Origin: Nocardia vinacea NBRC 16497
GTDB lineage: Bacteria > Actinomycetota > Actinomycetes > Mycobacteriales > Mycobacteriaceae
Direction of reading: 5' to 3'
DNA length: 64,000 nucleotides
NCBI RefSeq assembly: GCF_000308835.1
Contig: NZ_BAGN01000088.1
Location: 62,001-126,000 of the forward strand
Position numbers and translations under genes: made by a program. Shown piece after piece: positions 39,765 to 47,840 of the stretch (positions are counted from its first letter, which is position 1; each line of letters opens with the position of its first letter). A model generated the notes under the pieces. The model worked only from the letters and a program-made list of their open reading frames with translations, had not been told where the DNA came from and did no database searches.

Positions 39765-40253
39765 ATGAAGGTGCCCGAGCCGATTCATGATCTGGCCCAC
39801 GGCGATCTCGGGGCATCGCGCCAACTGTCCCGCGCGATTCGAGTGCTGATGGATACCGCCACCGATCCGCAATTGAAGGAGCAGCTGCGCGGTGTCCTCG
39901 AAGGCAAGGGCAGCGCACGCGAATTGATGCACAGCGAGGCATTCAATCGGGTGCTCGATCGCACGTTGCCCGCTGCCATGCAGCAGTTCGCGGACATGCC
40001 GGAGGAGGAACGGCAGCGGCTGGCCGCCCAGGGCGAAGCCGAGTTGGTGCGACTCCGGTCTGAACCACTAGAGGACCAGCGGCCGTCGGACCGGCCGATG
40101 CCACCTCCCGCGGATCGGCCGGCGCCCAGCGGGAACGCCGTCATCCCGGGCACCCGCAAGCCCAACCGCGATCGCGTCGTAACCCCGACTGATGACGACG
40201 ACGAGGACGACGAATACTTCCGGAACCGCCAGCAGCACGGATGGCTGCAGTGA
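39765..40253 (+). CDS. hypothetical acidic-tailed protein of the ESX module
   Basis: 162 aa, beginning immediately after the WXG-like gene (TGA ATG). Residues 1-100 are helical (ATDPQLKEQLRGVLEGKG, LPAAMQQFADMPEEERQRLA). A Pro-rich linker follows, then an acid run (TPTDDDDEDDEYF). There is no signal peptide. It could be a chaperone or partner of the secreted pair; no family recognised. Confidence 0.6.
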   Translation: MKVPEPIHDLAHGDLGASRQLSRAIRVLMDTATDPQLKEQLRGVLEGKGSARELMHSEAFNRVLDRTLPAAMQQFADMPEEERQRLAAQGEAELVRLRSEPLEDQRPSDRPMPPPADRPAPSGNAVIPGTRKPNRDRVVTPTDDDDEDDEYFRNRQQHGWLQ

Positions 40254-40825
40254 CCAGGGCGCGGGTGGTCTTCGACACTGAGATCAACCCGGAGTGGACG
40301 CCGACTCTCGTGACGGCACCGACGGAGCTCGTTCTCACTGAGCCGATGCCGGGGTTGTGCAGCGAGCACGGTTGCACCGCCAGTGAGACCCGTTCCTTCG
40401 CAGTCAATTCCAGTGGCCCATTATCGGAGTTGCCGACACTGCGAGCCATGTTGCGCTCCACGAAACCCGGGCGGCGGGACCCCGTCCTAGCGCGCGTCCG
40501 CTTCGACTGCCCGGCCTGCGAGTTCTGTCTCCTCGAGGTCCGGCGCTTTCGTCGAATCGCGCTGGTGGCACTGCTGGCGATACCGCTGACAATCGCGGCC
40601 GTCCTCATCGCACGGGCGCTCGAACTCGAACCGCTCTATTTGCCTTTGGCTTTCGTGAGCGTGCCCGGATGCATGCCGATCGCGTTGCTGGTGGCGATGC
40701 TGTCCTGGAGTCGCTCCCGCTATTTCGCCGATGTCTGGATGAACGAAACAGCCGACCAGCTGATCGTTTCCGCGCACCCGGATTTCGTGGCCGCGGTCGA
40801 GCACAATCGGGCGGGGAATCGCTGA
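40241..40825 (+). CDS. membrane protein with one CxxC pair, ESX module
   Basis: 194 aa. A soluble N-terminal part with FDCPACEFCLLEVRRFRR is followed by two membrane segments (about 102-122 and 132-152, VALLAIPLTIAAVLIARALEL and LPLAFVSVPGCMPIALLVAML) and a short tail. It overlaps the preceding gene by 13 bases and ends the four-gene module, 30 bp before the right 60-bp repeat. Function unknown. Confidence 0.6.
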   Translation: MAAVTRARVVFDTEINPEWTPTLVTAPTELVLTEPMPGLCSEHGCTASETRSFAVNSSGPLSELPTLRAMLRSTKPGRRDPVLARVRFDCPACEFCLLEVRRFRRIALVALLAIPLTIAAVLIARALELEPLYLPLAFVSVPGCMPIALLVAMLSWSRSRYFADVWMNETADQLIVSAHPDFVAAVEHNRAGNR

Positions 40826-40854
40826 ACGCCCCACTGGAGCCCACCACACTAGGG

Positions 40855-40913
40855 GCCTAAGCCTTTTCGCAGCTCCGCCCACCGGAGCCACTAAACGATC
40901 AGTTTGTTCACAG
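40855..40913 (+). repeat. 60-bp direct repeat, right copy
   Basis: gcctaagCcttttcgcag...ctaaacgatcagttt-gttcacag, in direct orientation with 38491-38550. The arrangement suggests that the 2.3-kb ESX module was duplicated or inserted with its flank. Confidence 0.6.
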
Positions 40914-40963
40914 CACTGAGTTGGTAGGCAACAGCAATGGGCACATCCTCACGTGGGTCTTTG

Positions 40964-41095
40964 CTATTCACTTCCGCGCCACTTGCGCTTGGGTTTATCC
41001 TGCGACACCCGCACCGGCCAGCACAGTGCCCACACCAACACCGCCAACGGCACACCGGCGGCCAGCGCCAGCCCGGCTGTGCTCCAACTCGTCAT
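40964..41095 (-). CDS. 43-aa single-span membrane protein
   Basis: MTSWSTAGLALAAGVPLAVL continues VWALCWPVR and ends in a Lys/Arg tail: one membrane helix and a basic cytosolic end. Its ATG overlaps the preceding stop (ATGA), which supports translation. It is the last of seven overlapping minus-strand genes. Function unknown. Confidence 0.5.
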   Translation of the reverse strand: MTSWSTAGLALAAGVPLAVLVWALCWPVRVSQDKPKRKWRGSE

Positions 41096-41403
41096 CCCTG
41101 CCTCTCACTCGAGAACGTTGTCCACCGAGCGAAAGACATTCGTGGAGTGACGGTTTCGACGTCGGCGACACACATCAGCGCATGCAACATCAGCACATCC
41201 ACATGTAGCGGCGACGGCATGATCACCGCATCCACATCTGCACTCCGAACCTGGTCGACCAGCGGCACCAGCGTGATCTCCGGCGGCCACACCAGCGCGT
41301 AGCCGAGCCGCCGCGCCAGCCGCCGCACCTGCGCGGCATCCCATTCCGGCATTCCGGTGACCACCGGGTCTATCCAACCCAGCGCGGTCGGACGCGGCCT
41401 CAT
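41092..41403 (-). CDS. hypothetical protein of small-ORF array
   Basis: 103 aa: RPRPTALGWIDPVVTGMPEW, DAAQVRRLARRLGYALVW, VDQVRSADVDAVIMPSPLH, LMLHALMCVADVETV. The pattern of alternating strand and helix suggests a small alpha/beta fold such as a resolvase-like or nucleotide-binding mini-domain. Similar short genes are common beside XRE/DUF397 clusters in Nocardia-type genomes. Both ends overlap neighbours by four bases (ATGA). Part of its 5' end is copied at 45565-45629. Confidence 0.6.
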   Translation of the reverse strand: MRPRPTALGWIDPVVTGMPEWDAAQVRRLARRLGYALVWPPEITLVPLVDQVRSADVDAVIMPSPLHVDVLMLHALMCVADVETVTPRMSFARWTTFSSERQG

Positions 41404-41714
41404 CGCTGCCTTGCATCGCGAGGTGCGGCTGTCGGTGTGAGCCGTGCGGCGAGTGCCGCGGCATCCGCGCCGGGGTCGGTCAGCCCATCCAGGACGTCCA
41501 GCAAGGTCTGAATGTCGGGGCTGGGCGCCGCCGGTGACTTGGGGTCAACGAGGTAGCGATAGTCCAGATGCTCAGCGTGGCAACGAGTCTCGATCACGTG
41601 CTCCGGCCCATTAGTCCGTTCGAGGCGGACGGCGTTCGGACTGCTCTCGTCAGCATCGGCGGATGTGGATCGCCACGACGTGTACTGCTGGCAGCTATCC
41701 ATGTCCTGGCTCAT
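41400..41714 (-). CDS. hypothetical protein of small-ORF array
   Basis: 104 aa, with VIETRCHAEHLDYRYLVDPK in the middle and an Ala/Pro-rich C-terminal third. The ATG at 41714 has AGGAGG about ten bases upstream. The stop overlaps the next ATG. No family recognised. Confidence 0.5.
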   Translation of the reverse strand: MSQDMDSCQQYTSWRSTSADADESSPNAVRLERTNGPEHVIETRCHAEHLDYRYLVDPKSPAAPSPDIQTLLDVLDGLTDPGADAAALAARLTPTAAPRDARQR

Positions 41715-41736
41715 TCCGTGTTGTTCCTCCTGATCG

Positions 41737-42069
41737 CTAATTGGTAAGCACTTCCTGCCGAGGAGCTGTCGCCACCGATCGGGTGGCTTGGCGGGGCGGT
41801 CGATGTGCCGATGGGGAACACGGCATCGACCCGGCGGTAGTGCGACGAACGGTTGGCACGCCCGGTGGCGGGGGATGCGGCGCCTCGGCACCGGGGCGAT
41901 TGTGTGGGCACGGGCTGGTCTGCCCAGCGGACCGCGTCCGCGAATCGATCACATCGGTTGGTGCGCCGCAGTGGACGGCCGGTGAACCGATGAACGGATC
42001 ACGTTGCAGCAGTTCCAAATCGCGCTCCACCGCTCTCGATCGGCGGCGGTTCGGGTTTCGCGTGGTCAC
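41737..42069 (-). CDS. hypothetical Arg/Pro-rich protein of small-ORF array
   Basis: 110 aa from a GTG that overlaps the preceding TGA (GTGA). The N-terminal TTRNPNRRRSRAVERDLELL is likely helical; the rest is Pro/Arg/Ser-rich and low in structure. It is supported mainly by the overlap pattern; it could be a non-functional frame. Confidence 0.35.
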   Translation of the reverse strand: MTTRNPNRRRSRAVERDLELLQRDPFIGSPAVHCGAPTDVIDSRTRSAGQTSPCPHNRPGAEAPHPPPPGVPTVRRTTAGSMPCSPSAHRPPRQATRSVATAPRQEVLTN

Positions 42070-42239
42070 CGCCCCTCCTGACCGGTGTCCTCCGCGCCCG
42101 GATCGGTGTGAAGTTTCCCCACGACATAGACCGGCCACATTCCGCAAAGCAGGCTGGTAATCACGACGATCAGAGCGGCGATCCGAGCGGGTATTGGGCG
42201 GCACCCCTTGGTTGTCCGGTTTCGTAGATCTGTTGTCAG
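42066..42239 (-). CDS. small membrane protein of small-ORF array
   Basis: About 57 aa with one membrane helix (PARIAALIVVITSLLCGMWPVYVVG) and a short acidic tail. No ATG or GTG fits between the neighbours. The in-frame codon overlapping the previous stop is CTG at 42239 (CTGA), so the start is uncertain; a TTG further upstream at 42320 is the alternative. Confidence 0.4.
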   Translation of the reverse strand: MTTDLRNRTTKGCRPIPARIAALIVVITSLLCGMWPVYVVGKLHTDPGAEDTGQEGR

Positions 42240-42448
42240 GCAGAGGGTTTGGTGCAGGCCGGACAGTCGGCGGGCGAATCGGTGGGGTGCGGATGTCCCG
42301 TCTCGATCAGGCGTGCCCAACAGCCGCGCAACATCTCACACGTCCCTACCGTGCAGTCGGCGTGTAGATCTCGGGAGATCTCCCGATGCATCTGCGCCGG
42401 TGCCATCGCATGGCTCGGAAACCGGTGCTCGATGGGATCGGCGGCCAT
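42236..42448 (-). CDS. small Cys/His-containing protein of small-ORF array
   Basis: 70 aa: MAADPIEHRFPSHAMAPAQM, then DLHADCTVGTCEMLRGC and DCPACTKPSA. Five Cys, two as CxxxxC/CxxC, plus His residues suggest metal binding. It starts one base after the previous stop. Function unknown. Confidence 0.5.
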   Translation of the reverse strand: MAADPIEHRFPSHAMAPAQMHREISRDLHADCTVGTCEMLRGCWARLIETGHPHPTDSPADCPACTKPSA

Positions 42449-42449
42449 A

Positions 42450-42635
42450 TCAGAATCCCTGGTGCGGAACATCAGCCGGGACCAACCGCCCGGCGTCGAT
42501 CAGCCGCTTCTTCGCCTGCGCCTTGACCGGGCACGTCGACGCAGCGCAGTCCAGGTGCGCCTGCATCGTCGCGTGGGCGGATTCGATTGTCATCACAGGC
42601 AATTCGCTGTGATTCGTTACGGGAAGGCCATGCAT
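42450..42635 (-). CDS. first gene of the small-ORF array
   Basis: 61 aa: MTIESAHATMQAHLDCAAST within, then CPVKAQAKKRLIDAGRLVP. The ATG at 42635 has GGAG eight bases before it. It has two Cys (DCAASTC). The array is divergent from the XRE regulator gene at 42881, so the 245 bp between them probably hold the promoters of both. Function unknown. Confidence 0.5.
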   Translation of the reverse strand: MHGLPVTNHSELPVMTIESAHATMQAHLDCAASTCPVKAQAKKRLIDAGRLVPADVPHQGF

Positions 42636-42880
42636 ACGGAGACTCCAAACGTGGGCGTGAGTATCTGGAAACCCGGTAACCGAGGCCGAAACTGCCTGTG
42701 CAACACGGTGATTCACTGAGGCAGTGGGTACATCCCGGCTACCGGGGTGATTTCAGTAGTACGCTTCTCGGCGGAGCTGTGGAAGATTTCAGCACGTGAA
42801 TTGACCAAGTTTGTTCCAAAATTCCACGGCGAGGAGCAAACTGATTCCAAATCGACATCACCCGATAGCGAGGCTAAGGA

Positions 42881-43771
42881 ATGTCCATTGGTTCAACGGG
42901 TTCCACTCTGCCGCGTCGTATGCTCGGCCGAGCGCTCAAGCGGTTGCGGGAAGGATCGGGCACACCACCGAAGGTCGCCGCGCAGGCCATTCGGGTATCG
43001 GCGCAGACGTTGTGGCGGATCGAAACCGGACAACAGGGACCGAAGCTGAAAGAGATTTATGTGCAAGCGCTCTGCCAGTTGTATGGAGCGGCATCGGACG
43101 AGACGAAGGTCCTTGTCGGTCTCGTGGAGCTGGCCGAGCAGAAGAACTGGTGGCACCCGTACGAGGATGTCATTCCAGAATTCTTCGCCCTGTTCATCGG
43201 CCTGGAAGAGTTTGCCCGCGAGCTTACGACCTTTCAGCTCACACTGATGCCGGGTCTCCTCCAGACCGCCGATTACCGACGCGCTGGTGTCTGGGCGCTG
43301 CAGCCACAGGCCAGTCCGACCGAGGTGGAGCGCAACATAGACCTGACGATTCGGCGACAAGAGCGGCTTTGGAAAGATAGCCAAAACTTCGCTTTGGACG
43401 CCCTGGTGTGCGAGTCGGCGTTGCGATACCCCATCGGTGGTCCGGCGGTGATGGGACGCCAGCTCCGCCACCTCGAGGAGGCGAGTCGAATGCCTAACGT
43501 TTCGATTCGCGTCGTACCGCTCAGCGCCGGAATGCATATCGGCCTGCAGATGGGGAGCTTTGTATTGCTGGAGTTCCCCGAACATCCGACCGCCTACTTG
43601 TCCGAGCCTCCGGTGGTATACGCGGATGGGTACACGGGTGCTCTCTACCTGGAACGTGAGAAGGAGATTCAGCAGTATCGCTCCGGACTTGCGGGCATCC
43701 GGCGTGTCGCGTTGGATGAGGGGAAATCCAGGGAACTGGTGGCCCAGATAGCAAGGGAGTACGAAGGGTGA
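42881..43771 (+). CDS. XRE-family regulator with DUF5753
   Basis: 296 aa. The N-terminal HTH (about 15-70: LGRALKRLREGSGTPPKVAA, QAIRVSAQTLWRIETGQQ) precedes a DUF5753 ligand/partner domain (about 100-290: FQLTLMPGLLQTADYRRA, IRRQERLW, ALVCESALRYPIGG, FVLLEFPEHPTAYLSEPP). It is one half of the classical actinobacterial XRE/DUF397 pair involved in development or antibiotic control and often abundant in these genomes. The next gene (DUF397) overlaps by four bases. It is a candidate regulator of the divergent small-ORF array. Confidence 0.9.
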   Translation: MSIGSTGSTLPRRMLGRALKRLREGSGTPPKVAAQAIRVSAQTLWRIETGQQGPKLKEIYVQALCQLYGAASDETKVLVGLVELAEQKNWWHPYEDVIPEFFALFIGLEEFARELTTFQLTLMPGLLQTADYRRAGVWALQPQASPTEVERNIDLTIRRQERLWKDSQNFALDALVCESALRYPIGGPAVMGRQLRHLEEASRMPNVSIRVVPLSAGMHIGLQMGSFVLLEFPEHPTAYLSEPPVVYADGYTGALYLEREKEIQQYRSGLAGIRRVALDEGKSRELVAQIAREYEG

Positions 43772-43974
43772 GCATCGACCTATCCGGGGCGAAGTGGTTC
43801 AAGTCCAGCCGCAGTCAGGACGCCCAGGCCTGCGTGGAAGTTGCACACCTCAACGGGGGCATGGTTGGTGTACGCGACTCCAAGGATCGCACCGGTCCGG
43901 CGCTGGTTTTCAGTCCTGCGGAGTGGGATGCCTTTGCGGCCGGTGTCAAGGAAGGCGAGTTCGATCGGGCCTGA
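43768..43974 (+). CDS. DUF397 protein
   Basis: 68 aa with the DUF397 pattern WFKSSRSQDAQACVEVA, VGVRDSKDRTGPALVFSPAE and WDAFAAGVKEGEFD. DUF397 proteins are small acidic partners or antagonists of the XRE/DUF5753 protein encoded just upstream, with overlapping GTGA. A strong hairpin ends the transcript 24 bp later. Confidence 0.92.
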   Translation: MSIDLSGAKWFKSSRSQDAQACVEVAHLNGGMVGVRDSKDRTGPALVFSPAEWDAFAAGVKEGEFDRA

Positions 43975-43997
43975 TCGGCGGTCGACACACGAAACCG

Positions 43998-44033
43998 AAT
44001 GAGCCCAGGCACTTTTCGTCGCCTGGGCTCATT
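43998..44033 (+). terminator. hairpin terminator after DUF397
   Basis: AATGAGCCCAGGC and GCCTGGGCTCATT are perfect 13-bp arms around a 10-base loop. There is no T-run, as is usual in this group. Confidence 0.7.
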
Positions 44034-44301
44034 CCATTCTCAGGGCTTGACGCTCGCACTTCGGCGACGGTAAGTGGACGTGCATCTATTCGGCTGACGA
44101 TGGCGACATCCGAAGCAACCCGCAGCGTCGCATCCAGCGTCATCGTTGTCGATGTGCGCGGCTTCTGTAGAACCCACTCCGCACGATCACCAACGCTTTT
44201 GCATGGTGATGACCTGGCCGGTACGGTCAAGACGAGCTTTGCGGGGGCGGGGAAGCCGGTCCGGCCCCAGGTCTGGGATGGCGCCGGTGCGAAAGGACGA
44301 G
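44034..44301. other. intergenic, nothing convincing
   Basis: A minus-strand frame (to about 44230, containing MTLDATLRVASDVAIVSRID) runs through the terminator stem and is probably a fragment or chance. No promoter was recognised for the lipoprotein gene downstream. Confidence 0.35.
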
Positions 44302-44877
44302 ATGGCCAGCTGGAGTGGTGTGGTCCGGGGTGTGGTTCTCGGTGCGGGGCTGATCATGCTGATTTCGGCATGCAATTCCGGTGGGGAGTCCAAGGGCAGT
44401 ACGAACAGTGCGTCGGTGACGCCGACCATCGCGGCGGATGTGCCAGCGGGGTTCGATGCGTGTAAAGACCTCCCGCAGTCGGTGATTCAGCAGGAACATT
44501 TGATCAAGCCAGACGCGGACAACGTAGATAGGCCCGGCGGCATCAAGTGGCGCGGTTGCGGCTGGGTTCAGGCAGGTGGCGACGGATACGCCCCCACGAT
44601 CGACACCACCAACATCACCCTAGCGATGGTGCGAGCCAACAAGGACTTTACGGTCGACGAGGAACTTACGGTCGCCGGGCGGGCTGCACTCACTTCCCAC
44701 GTCAGCGGGCAGGATTCGCACGCGGACTGCACAATAAATGTCGAGTTGAAAGGCGGCAGCCTCGAGATCAGCGTCGATAACCCACCGTCACGCCGGAATA
44801 CTGGGAATCAGCATGCTTGCGATATCGCGAAGCGCCTTGCGGGCCAGATTGTTCCAGCGATACCTGCTGCCCTCTAA
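44302..44877 (+). CDS. DUF3558 lipoprotein
   Basis: 191 aa. Type II signal peptide MASWSGVVRGVVLGAGLIML with lipobox LISAC; the acylated Cys is about residue 24. The mature DUF3558 domain has GFDACKDLPQSVI and an internal RGCGWVQAGG, and a DCTINVEL near the end; its Cys probably pair. The family is surface-exposed, Mycobacteriales-typical and of unknown function. The ATG at 44302 follows AAAGGA by five bases and gives the right signal peptide. It precedes an ESX-like gene by 54 bp, perhaps in one transcript. Confidence 0.8.
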   Translation: MASWSGVVRGVVLGAGLIMLISACNSGGESKGSTNSASVTPTIAADVPAGFDACKDLPQSVIQQEHLIKPDADNVDRPGGIKWRGCGWVQAGGDGYAPTIDTTNITLAMVRANKDFTVDEELTVAGRAALTSHVSGQDSHADCTINVELKGGSLEISVDNPPSRRNTGNQHACDIAKRLAGQIVPAIPAAL

Positions 44878-44930
44878 ACTTGTAGGCGACCTCCGGATCG
44901 CAGCCGGAGCTCTGGGGAGGAATACCAGCT

Positions 44931-45452
44931 ATGAGTGACGATACGACGACACCGTCTGCGGGTCCGCTGGCTAGCGCGATCAAGGACGCTCAGGACGGCA
45001 AGTTGACCGTCAGTTTCAGCGACGAAGTGCGGGTCAACGCCGCCGAGTTCGTCTACATCGAACGCGACTGCAAAGCCTTCAAAGAAGAGATCGTGGCACT
45101 CCAGCGAATCGCGGAAAGGATCTCGGGCCGTGAGCACTGGGGTCTCGGCGAGACAACGGAGGGCATGATCTCGGCCGCAACGCTGGTGGCTCGCTTCCGC
45201 GGCAAGGCCAAGATCGTCAACTCCGCCACCGACACGGACAACAACGTCTACGACATCCTCCAGCAGCACTACCAGATCGTCGACGACATCCAAAACCTCC
45301 ACCGCACAATCGCCCAGAAGTACATGGAGCAGGACGAAAAGTTCGCCGCTCACTACAACGAGTTGACAGCGAATGTGGAAGGCAGCCAGATCGGCACCAC
45401 CCCAACCCAACTGGGCGTGATTTCACCCCCGGCCGTCGGTGCGTCGAAATGA
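44931..45452 (+). CDS. helical ESX-associated protein
   Basis: 173 aa, almost wholly helical: EVRVNAAEFVYIERDCKAFK, EEIVALQRIAERISGREHW, DILQQHYQIVDDIQNLHRTI. A helix-turn-helix with REHWGLGE and a C-terminal Gly/Pro tail recall WXG100-type or PE-like targets. GGGGAGGAA precedes the ATG. It is followed by a 399-bp gap and then an EspC-like gene, the second ESX substrate module. Precise family uncertain. Confidence 0.55.
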   Translation: MSDDTTTPSAGPLASAIKDAQDGKLTVSFSDEVRVNAAEFVYIERDCKAFKEEIVALQRIAERISGREHWGLGETTEGMISAATLVARFRGKAKIVNSATDTDNNVYDILQQHYQIVDDIQNLHRTIAQKYMEQDEKFAAHYNELTANVEGSQIGTTPTQLGVISPPAVGASK

Positions 45453-45851
45453 GTGATTCGAATTCAGTCCCGGAGGAACGCTGAATCGCAAGAGCCCTCA
45501 TTGATCGCGCCCAGTTAGGGCACCCCTGGATTGAACCGTGATGGACGCTTTATGTGGTGTCCGACCAGCGCGGTCAGACGCGGCCTCATCGCTGCCCGGC
45601 ATCGCGGGGCGGCTGTCGGTGTAAAGCCCACTCGGTAGCCAACTTGCGGTAGGCAGGCGGTTCGACCTGCACCGTGGAATGACGAGGTTATCGATGGGCG
45701 TAGGGGCCAAGCTGCTCGACGTGATGCTGATCATCGTGGCGATCGAAATGCGGCCCGGCGGAACCGATCATCGACTTCGTGCGTCAGTATCAATGCACAG
45801 GCGAACTGGAATGAGGCTCTCGCTGTCAATGGGGAGCGAGGAGGGAGCGGT
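45453..45851. other. intergenic with duplicated fragment
   Basis: The only clear feature is a 65-bp copy (45565-45629) of the junction between the small ORFs at 41379-41443. Nothing else supported. Confidence 0.5.
45565..45629 (+). repeat. duplicate of 41379-41443
   Basis: Both copies read CCAGCGCGGTC, then GACGCGGCCTCATCGCTGCC, then CGGCTGTCGGTGT, about 85-90% identical. In the first copy this spans the ATGA overlap of two small genes; here both frames break off, so this copy is debris. Confidence 0.6.
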
Positions 45852-46172
45852 ATGTCGTTCGAGGTCAATCCGGATAGCCTGCGAGGGGCAGCGGGTGTGA
45901 TGGCTGCGCTTCCTACTGAGATCGATCAGGCACCGCACCTGGGCGCGGGTCCGAACGCGGACAAGTTGACAGGGTCTGCGGTCGGCGCAGCGCTGGGTAA
46001 GTCGGACCCGTCGAGCAAACGGGCCAAGGATGTTCTGAAGGCTCGGTTCAACCAGTTCTCCAGTCTGTTGGCACTGTCGGCGGAAACCTTTCACGACACT
46101 GACCTGGATGCCGCGAAGCGGCTAGCCGCTATCGCCGATATCAACTCCGGCGACCCGCACGCAGGGAAGTAG
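45852..46172 (+). CDS. EspC-like type VII secretion target
   Basis: 106 aa: MSFEVNPDSLRGAAGVMAAL at the start, and a helical body with FNQFSSLLALSAETFHDTDL near the end (a YxxxD-like F-H-D-T-D export region). This is the EspC/DUF2580 pattern, a small partner of ESX-exported effectors. It lies four bases before the 450-aa gene, so the two form a pair as in the module at 38.7 kb. Confidence 0.7.
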   Translation: MSFEVNPDSLRGAAGVMAALPTEIDQAPHLGAGPNADKLTGSAVGAALGKSDPSSKRAKDVLKARFNQFSSLLALSAETFHDTDLDAAKRLAAIADINSGDPHAGK

Positions 46173-46176
46173 CGCG

Positions 46177-47529
46177 ATGGCTGCTCCACGTGAGGTGCTC
46201 AGTTGGGATGTATCGGGTCTGCAGGCGGTGGCCGTCAGTGCCACCGCGATAGCTGACGCGATTATCAAAGCCTCCGACACCATGTATGCCACGATCCACG
46301 ACGATTTGGCTTGGAAGGGCGACGCCAGACAGGCCGCGGAAGAGAAGGCCGACCGGGAACGCACTCAGATGCGTGCAATCGCAACGGCATACGACGATCT
46401 CGGAACCGCGAGCGCTGGTGCAGCCCGAGATATGGCGTACCCACTTGCGGAGATCCGAACCATCTTCCAGCACTATGTTGTGCCGCCGGTAACTGTCGCC
46501 GACGACTGGACCGTGAACGGCGTGGAGGATTGGAATTCCGAGGCAGGAATGCAGCTTTCGAGACTCGCCGGCTTGGTCTCGACTCTGGAAAGTTCGGATG
46601 CGCAGTGGGGCGCGAATATCGCGCAGGCGAACCAAGAACTCGACGCTATGGCGCCGGAGTCGGTGCTGACCGAGGCGACCAAGACGATCGAGGACGACAA
46701 GAAACAGGACTCTCGCTCGAATCCTGATCGTCTCCGTACGTCGGCGGCGGCATTCGAACAGATCTTCGGCCGAGCACCTTCCAGTCCGACCGACTGGAAG
46801 ACCGCCGAAGCCTTGAACCCGAATAGTTACGATCCGAAATATCAGGGTGTGCCGCCGAATATCAAAGTCGCGCGTATCGAGCCCGTCCCCGGCCAGGGAG
46901 TGGTTCGCGCCGCTGCCTTCATCCCTGCTGTGCAGGTGTTCAACGTGCCCAACTACGACCTGGGCGACAATCGCTCCGAGGACTCCAACTTCGATCCCGA
47001 ACACGCACGTGTCACCACGTATGTCGATTACGAGAACGGCCTCATCATCACCCGGCAAAACCCATCGGTCACTACATCGGGTGAGGTGAAGGTCGGTGAA
47101 CCGGAAGTTCAGGCGTCGCAGCTGTCAAATGGTTCGGTCTTGATCCAATATGATGCGGCGAATCCGTTTGCTCCCCCGGGATCCAGCGTGACCGGCCATA
47201 CCGTCAACGGTGAACTCGTGATATCACCGACAAGCGGGAATCCTGGTACGCCTCGGGTGGTGGCTGGCGGAGAAATCACCGACTACCCGTCCATGGAGAT
47301 CTACCAGGACAATTCCGCAGGTAATTCACGCCCTGTCTTGATCGATCCGGCGAATTCCGGGAGCCAATGGGGCCCGCTCGCCAACCTACCGTCCTTCCAT
47401 GAAGTAGGAGGAGGAAAAGCAATGTTCGAGCCGTTCAAAGCCGACTTCAGTGATCCGAACTGGGAGCGGAACAAACCGACAACCCTGGGTAGCCCGAGCA
47501 ATCCGCCCACAACTGTGATTGTACGCTAA
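46177..47529 (+). CDS. ESX effector-like protein with WxG helical head
   Basis: 450 aa. The N-terminal about 190 residues are helical with DDLAWKGDARQAAEEKADRE (WxG turn). The C-terminal about 230 residues are beta/loop-rich and recall actinobacterial secreted proteins (VPNYDLGDNRSEDSNFDPEH, VTTYVDYENGLIITRQNP). No toxin active site is recognised. Association with an EspC-like gene upstream and small membrane and cytosolic genes downstream suggests an exported effector with accessory or immunity genes. The stop overlaps the next ATG (TAATG). Confidence 0.6.
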   Translation: MAAPREVLSWDVSGLQAVAVSATAIADAIIKASDTMYATIHDDLAWKGDARQAAEEKADRERTQMRAIATAYDDLGTASAGAARDMAYPLAEIRTIFQHYVVPPVTVADDWTVNGVEDWNSEAGMQLSRLAGLVSTLESSDAQWGANIAQANQELDAMAPESVLTEATKTIEDDKKQDSRSNPDRLRTSAAAFEQIFGRAPSSPTDWKTAEALNPNSYDPKYQGVPPNIKVARIEPVPGQGVVRAAAFIPAVQVFNVPNYDLGDNRSEDSNFDPEHARVTTYVDYENGLIITRQNPSVTTSGEVKVGEPEVQASQLSNGSVLIQYDAANPFAPPGSSVTGHTVNGELVISPTSGNPGTPRVVAGGEITDYPSMEIYQDNSAGNSRPVLIDPANSGSQWGPLANLPSFHEVGGGKAMFEPFKADFSDPNWERNKPTTLGSPSNPPTTVIVR

Positions 47530-47840
47530 TGCAGAATCGTGACGACACCGGCGTGAGCGGCTTGATGTCCGGCCCCGTCTTCTGGCAGGCGACGACGTTA
47601 GCGGTGCCGCTCGCATCCGCGACGGCCGTAATGCTGTTCGCGTTGGTGATCCGCGTGGCCGACGCGGCGTACCCGTCGGTCGACGCATCGAAGCATTGGG
47701 TATTCGCCACCATCACCGTCGTTATGGCCGTGGCGGCGATACTCCTTGCACTACGGAGAACACCGCGGTCCCTGGGCACGGCTACCGGTATAGCGACCTC
47801 CTGCCTACTCGTTGCATTCGTCTGGTTGGCTACCGCATGA
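47529..47840 (+). CDS. small three-span membrane protein
   Basis: 103 aa with hydrophobic segments about 20-45, 58-76 and 82-100 (FWQATTLAVPLASATAVMLF, HWVFATITVVMAVAAILLAL, GIATSCLLVAFVWLA). It overlaps both neighbours (TAATG and ATGA), so it is translated as part of the ESX module. It may be an immunity or export accessory protein; not recognised. Confidence 0.6.
   Translation: MQNRDDTGVSGLMSGPVFWQATTLAVPLASATAVMLFALVIRVADAAYPSVDASKHWVFATITVVMAVAAILLALRRTPRSLGTATGIATSCLLVAFVWLATA

Noticed and set aside
43946..44230. Minus-strand gene through the DUF397 terminator
   Set aside because: It overlaps a perfect terminator stem and the end of DUF397; no recognisable domain.
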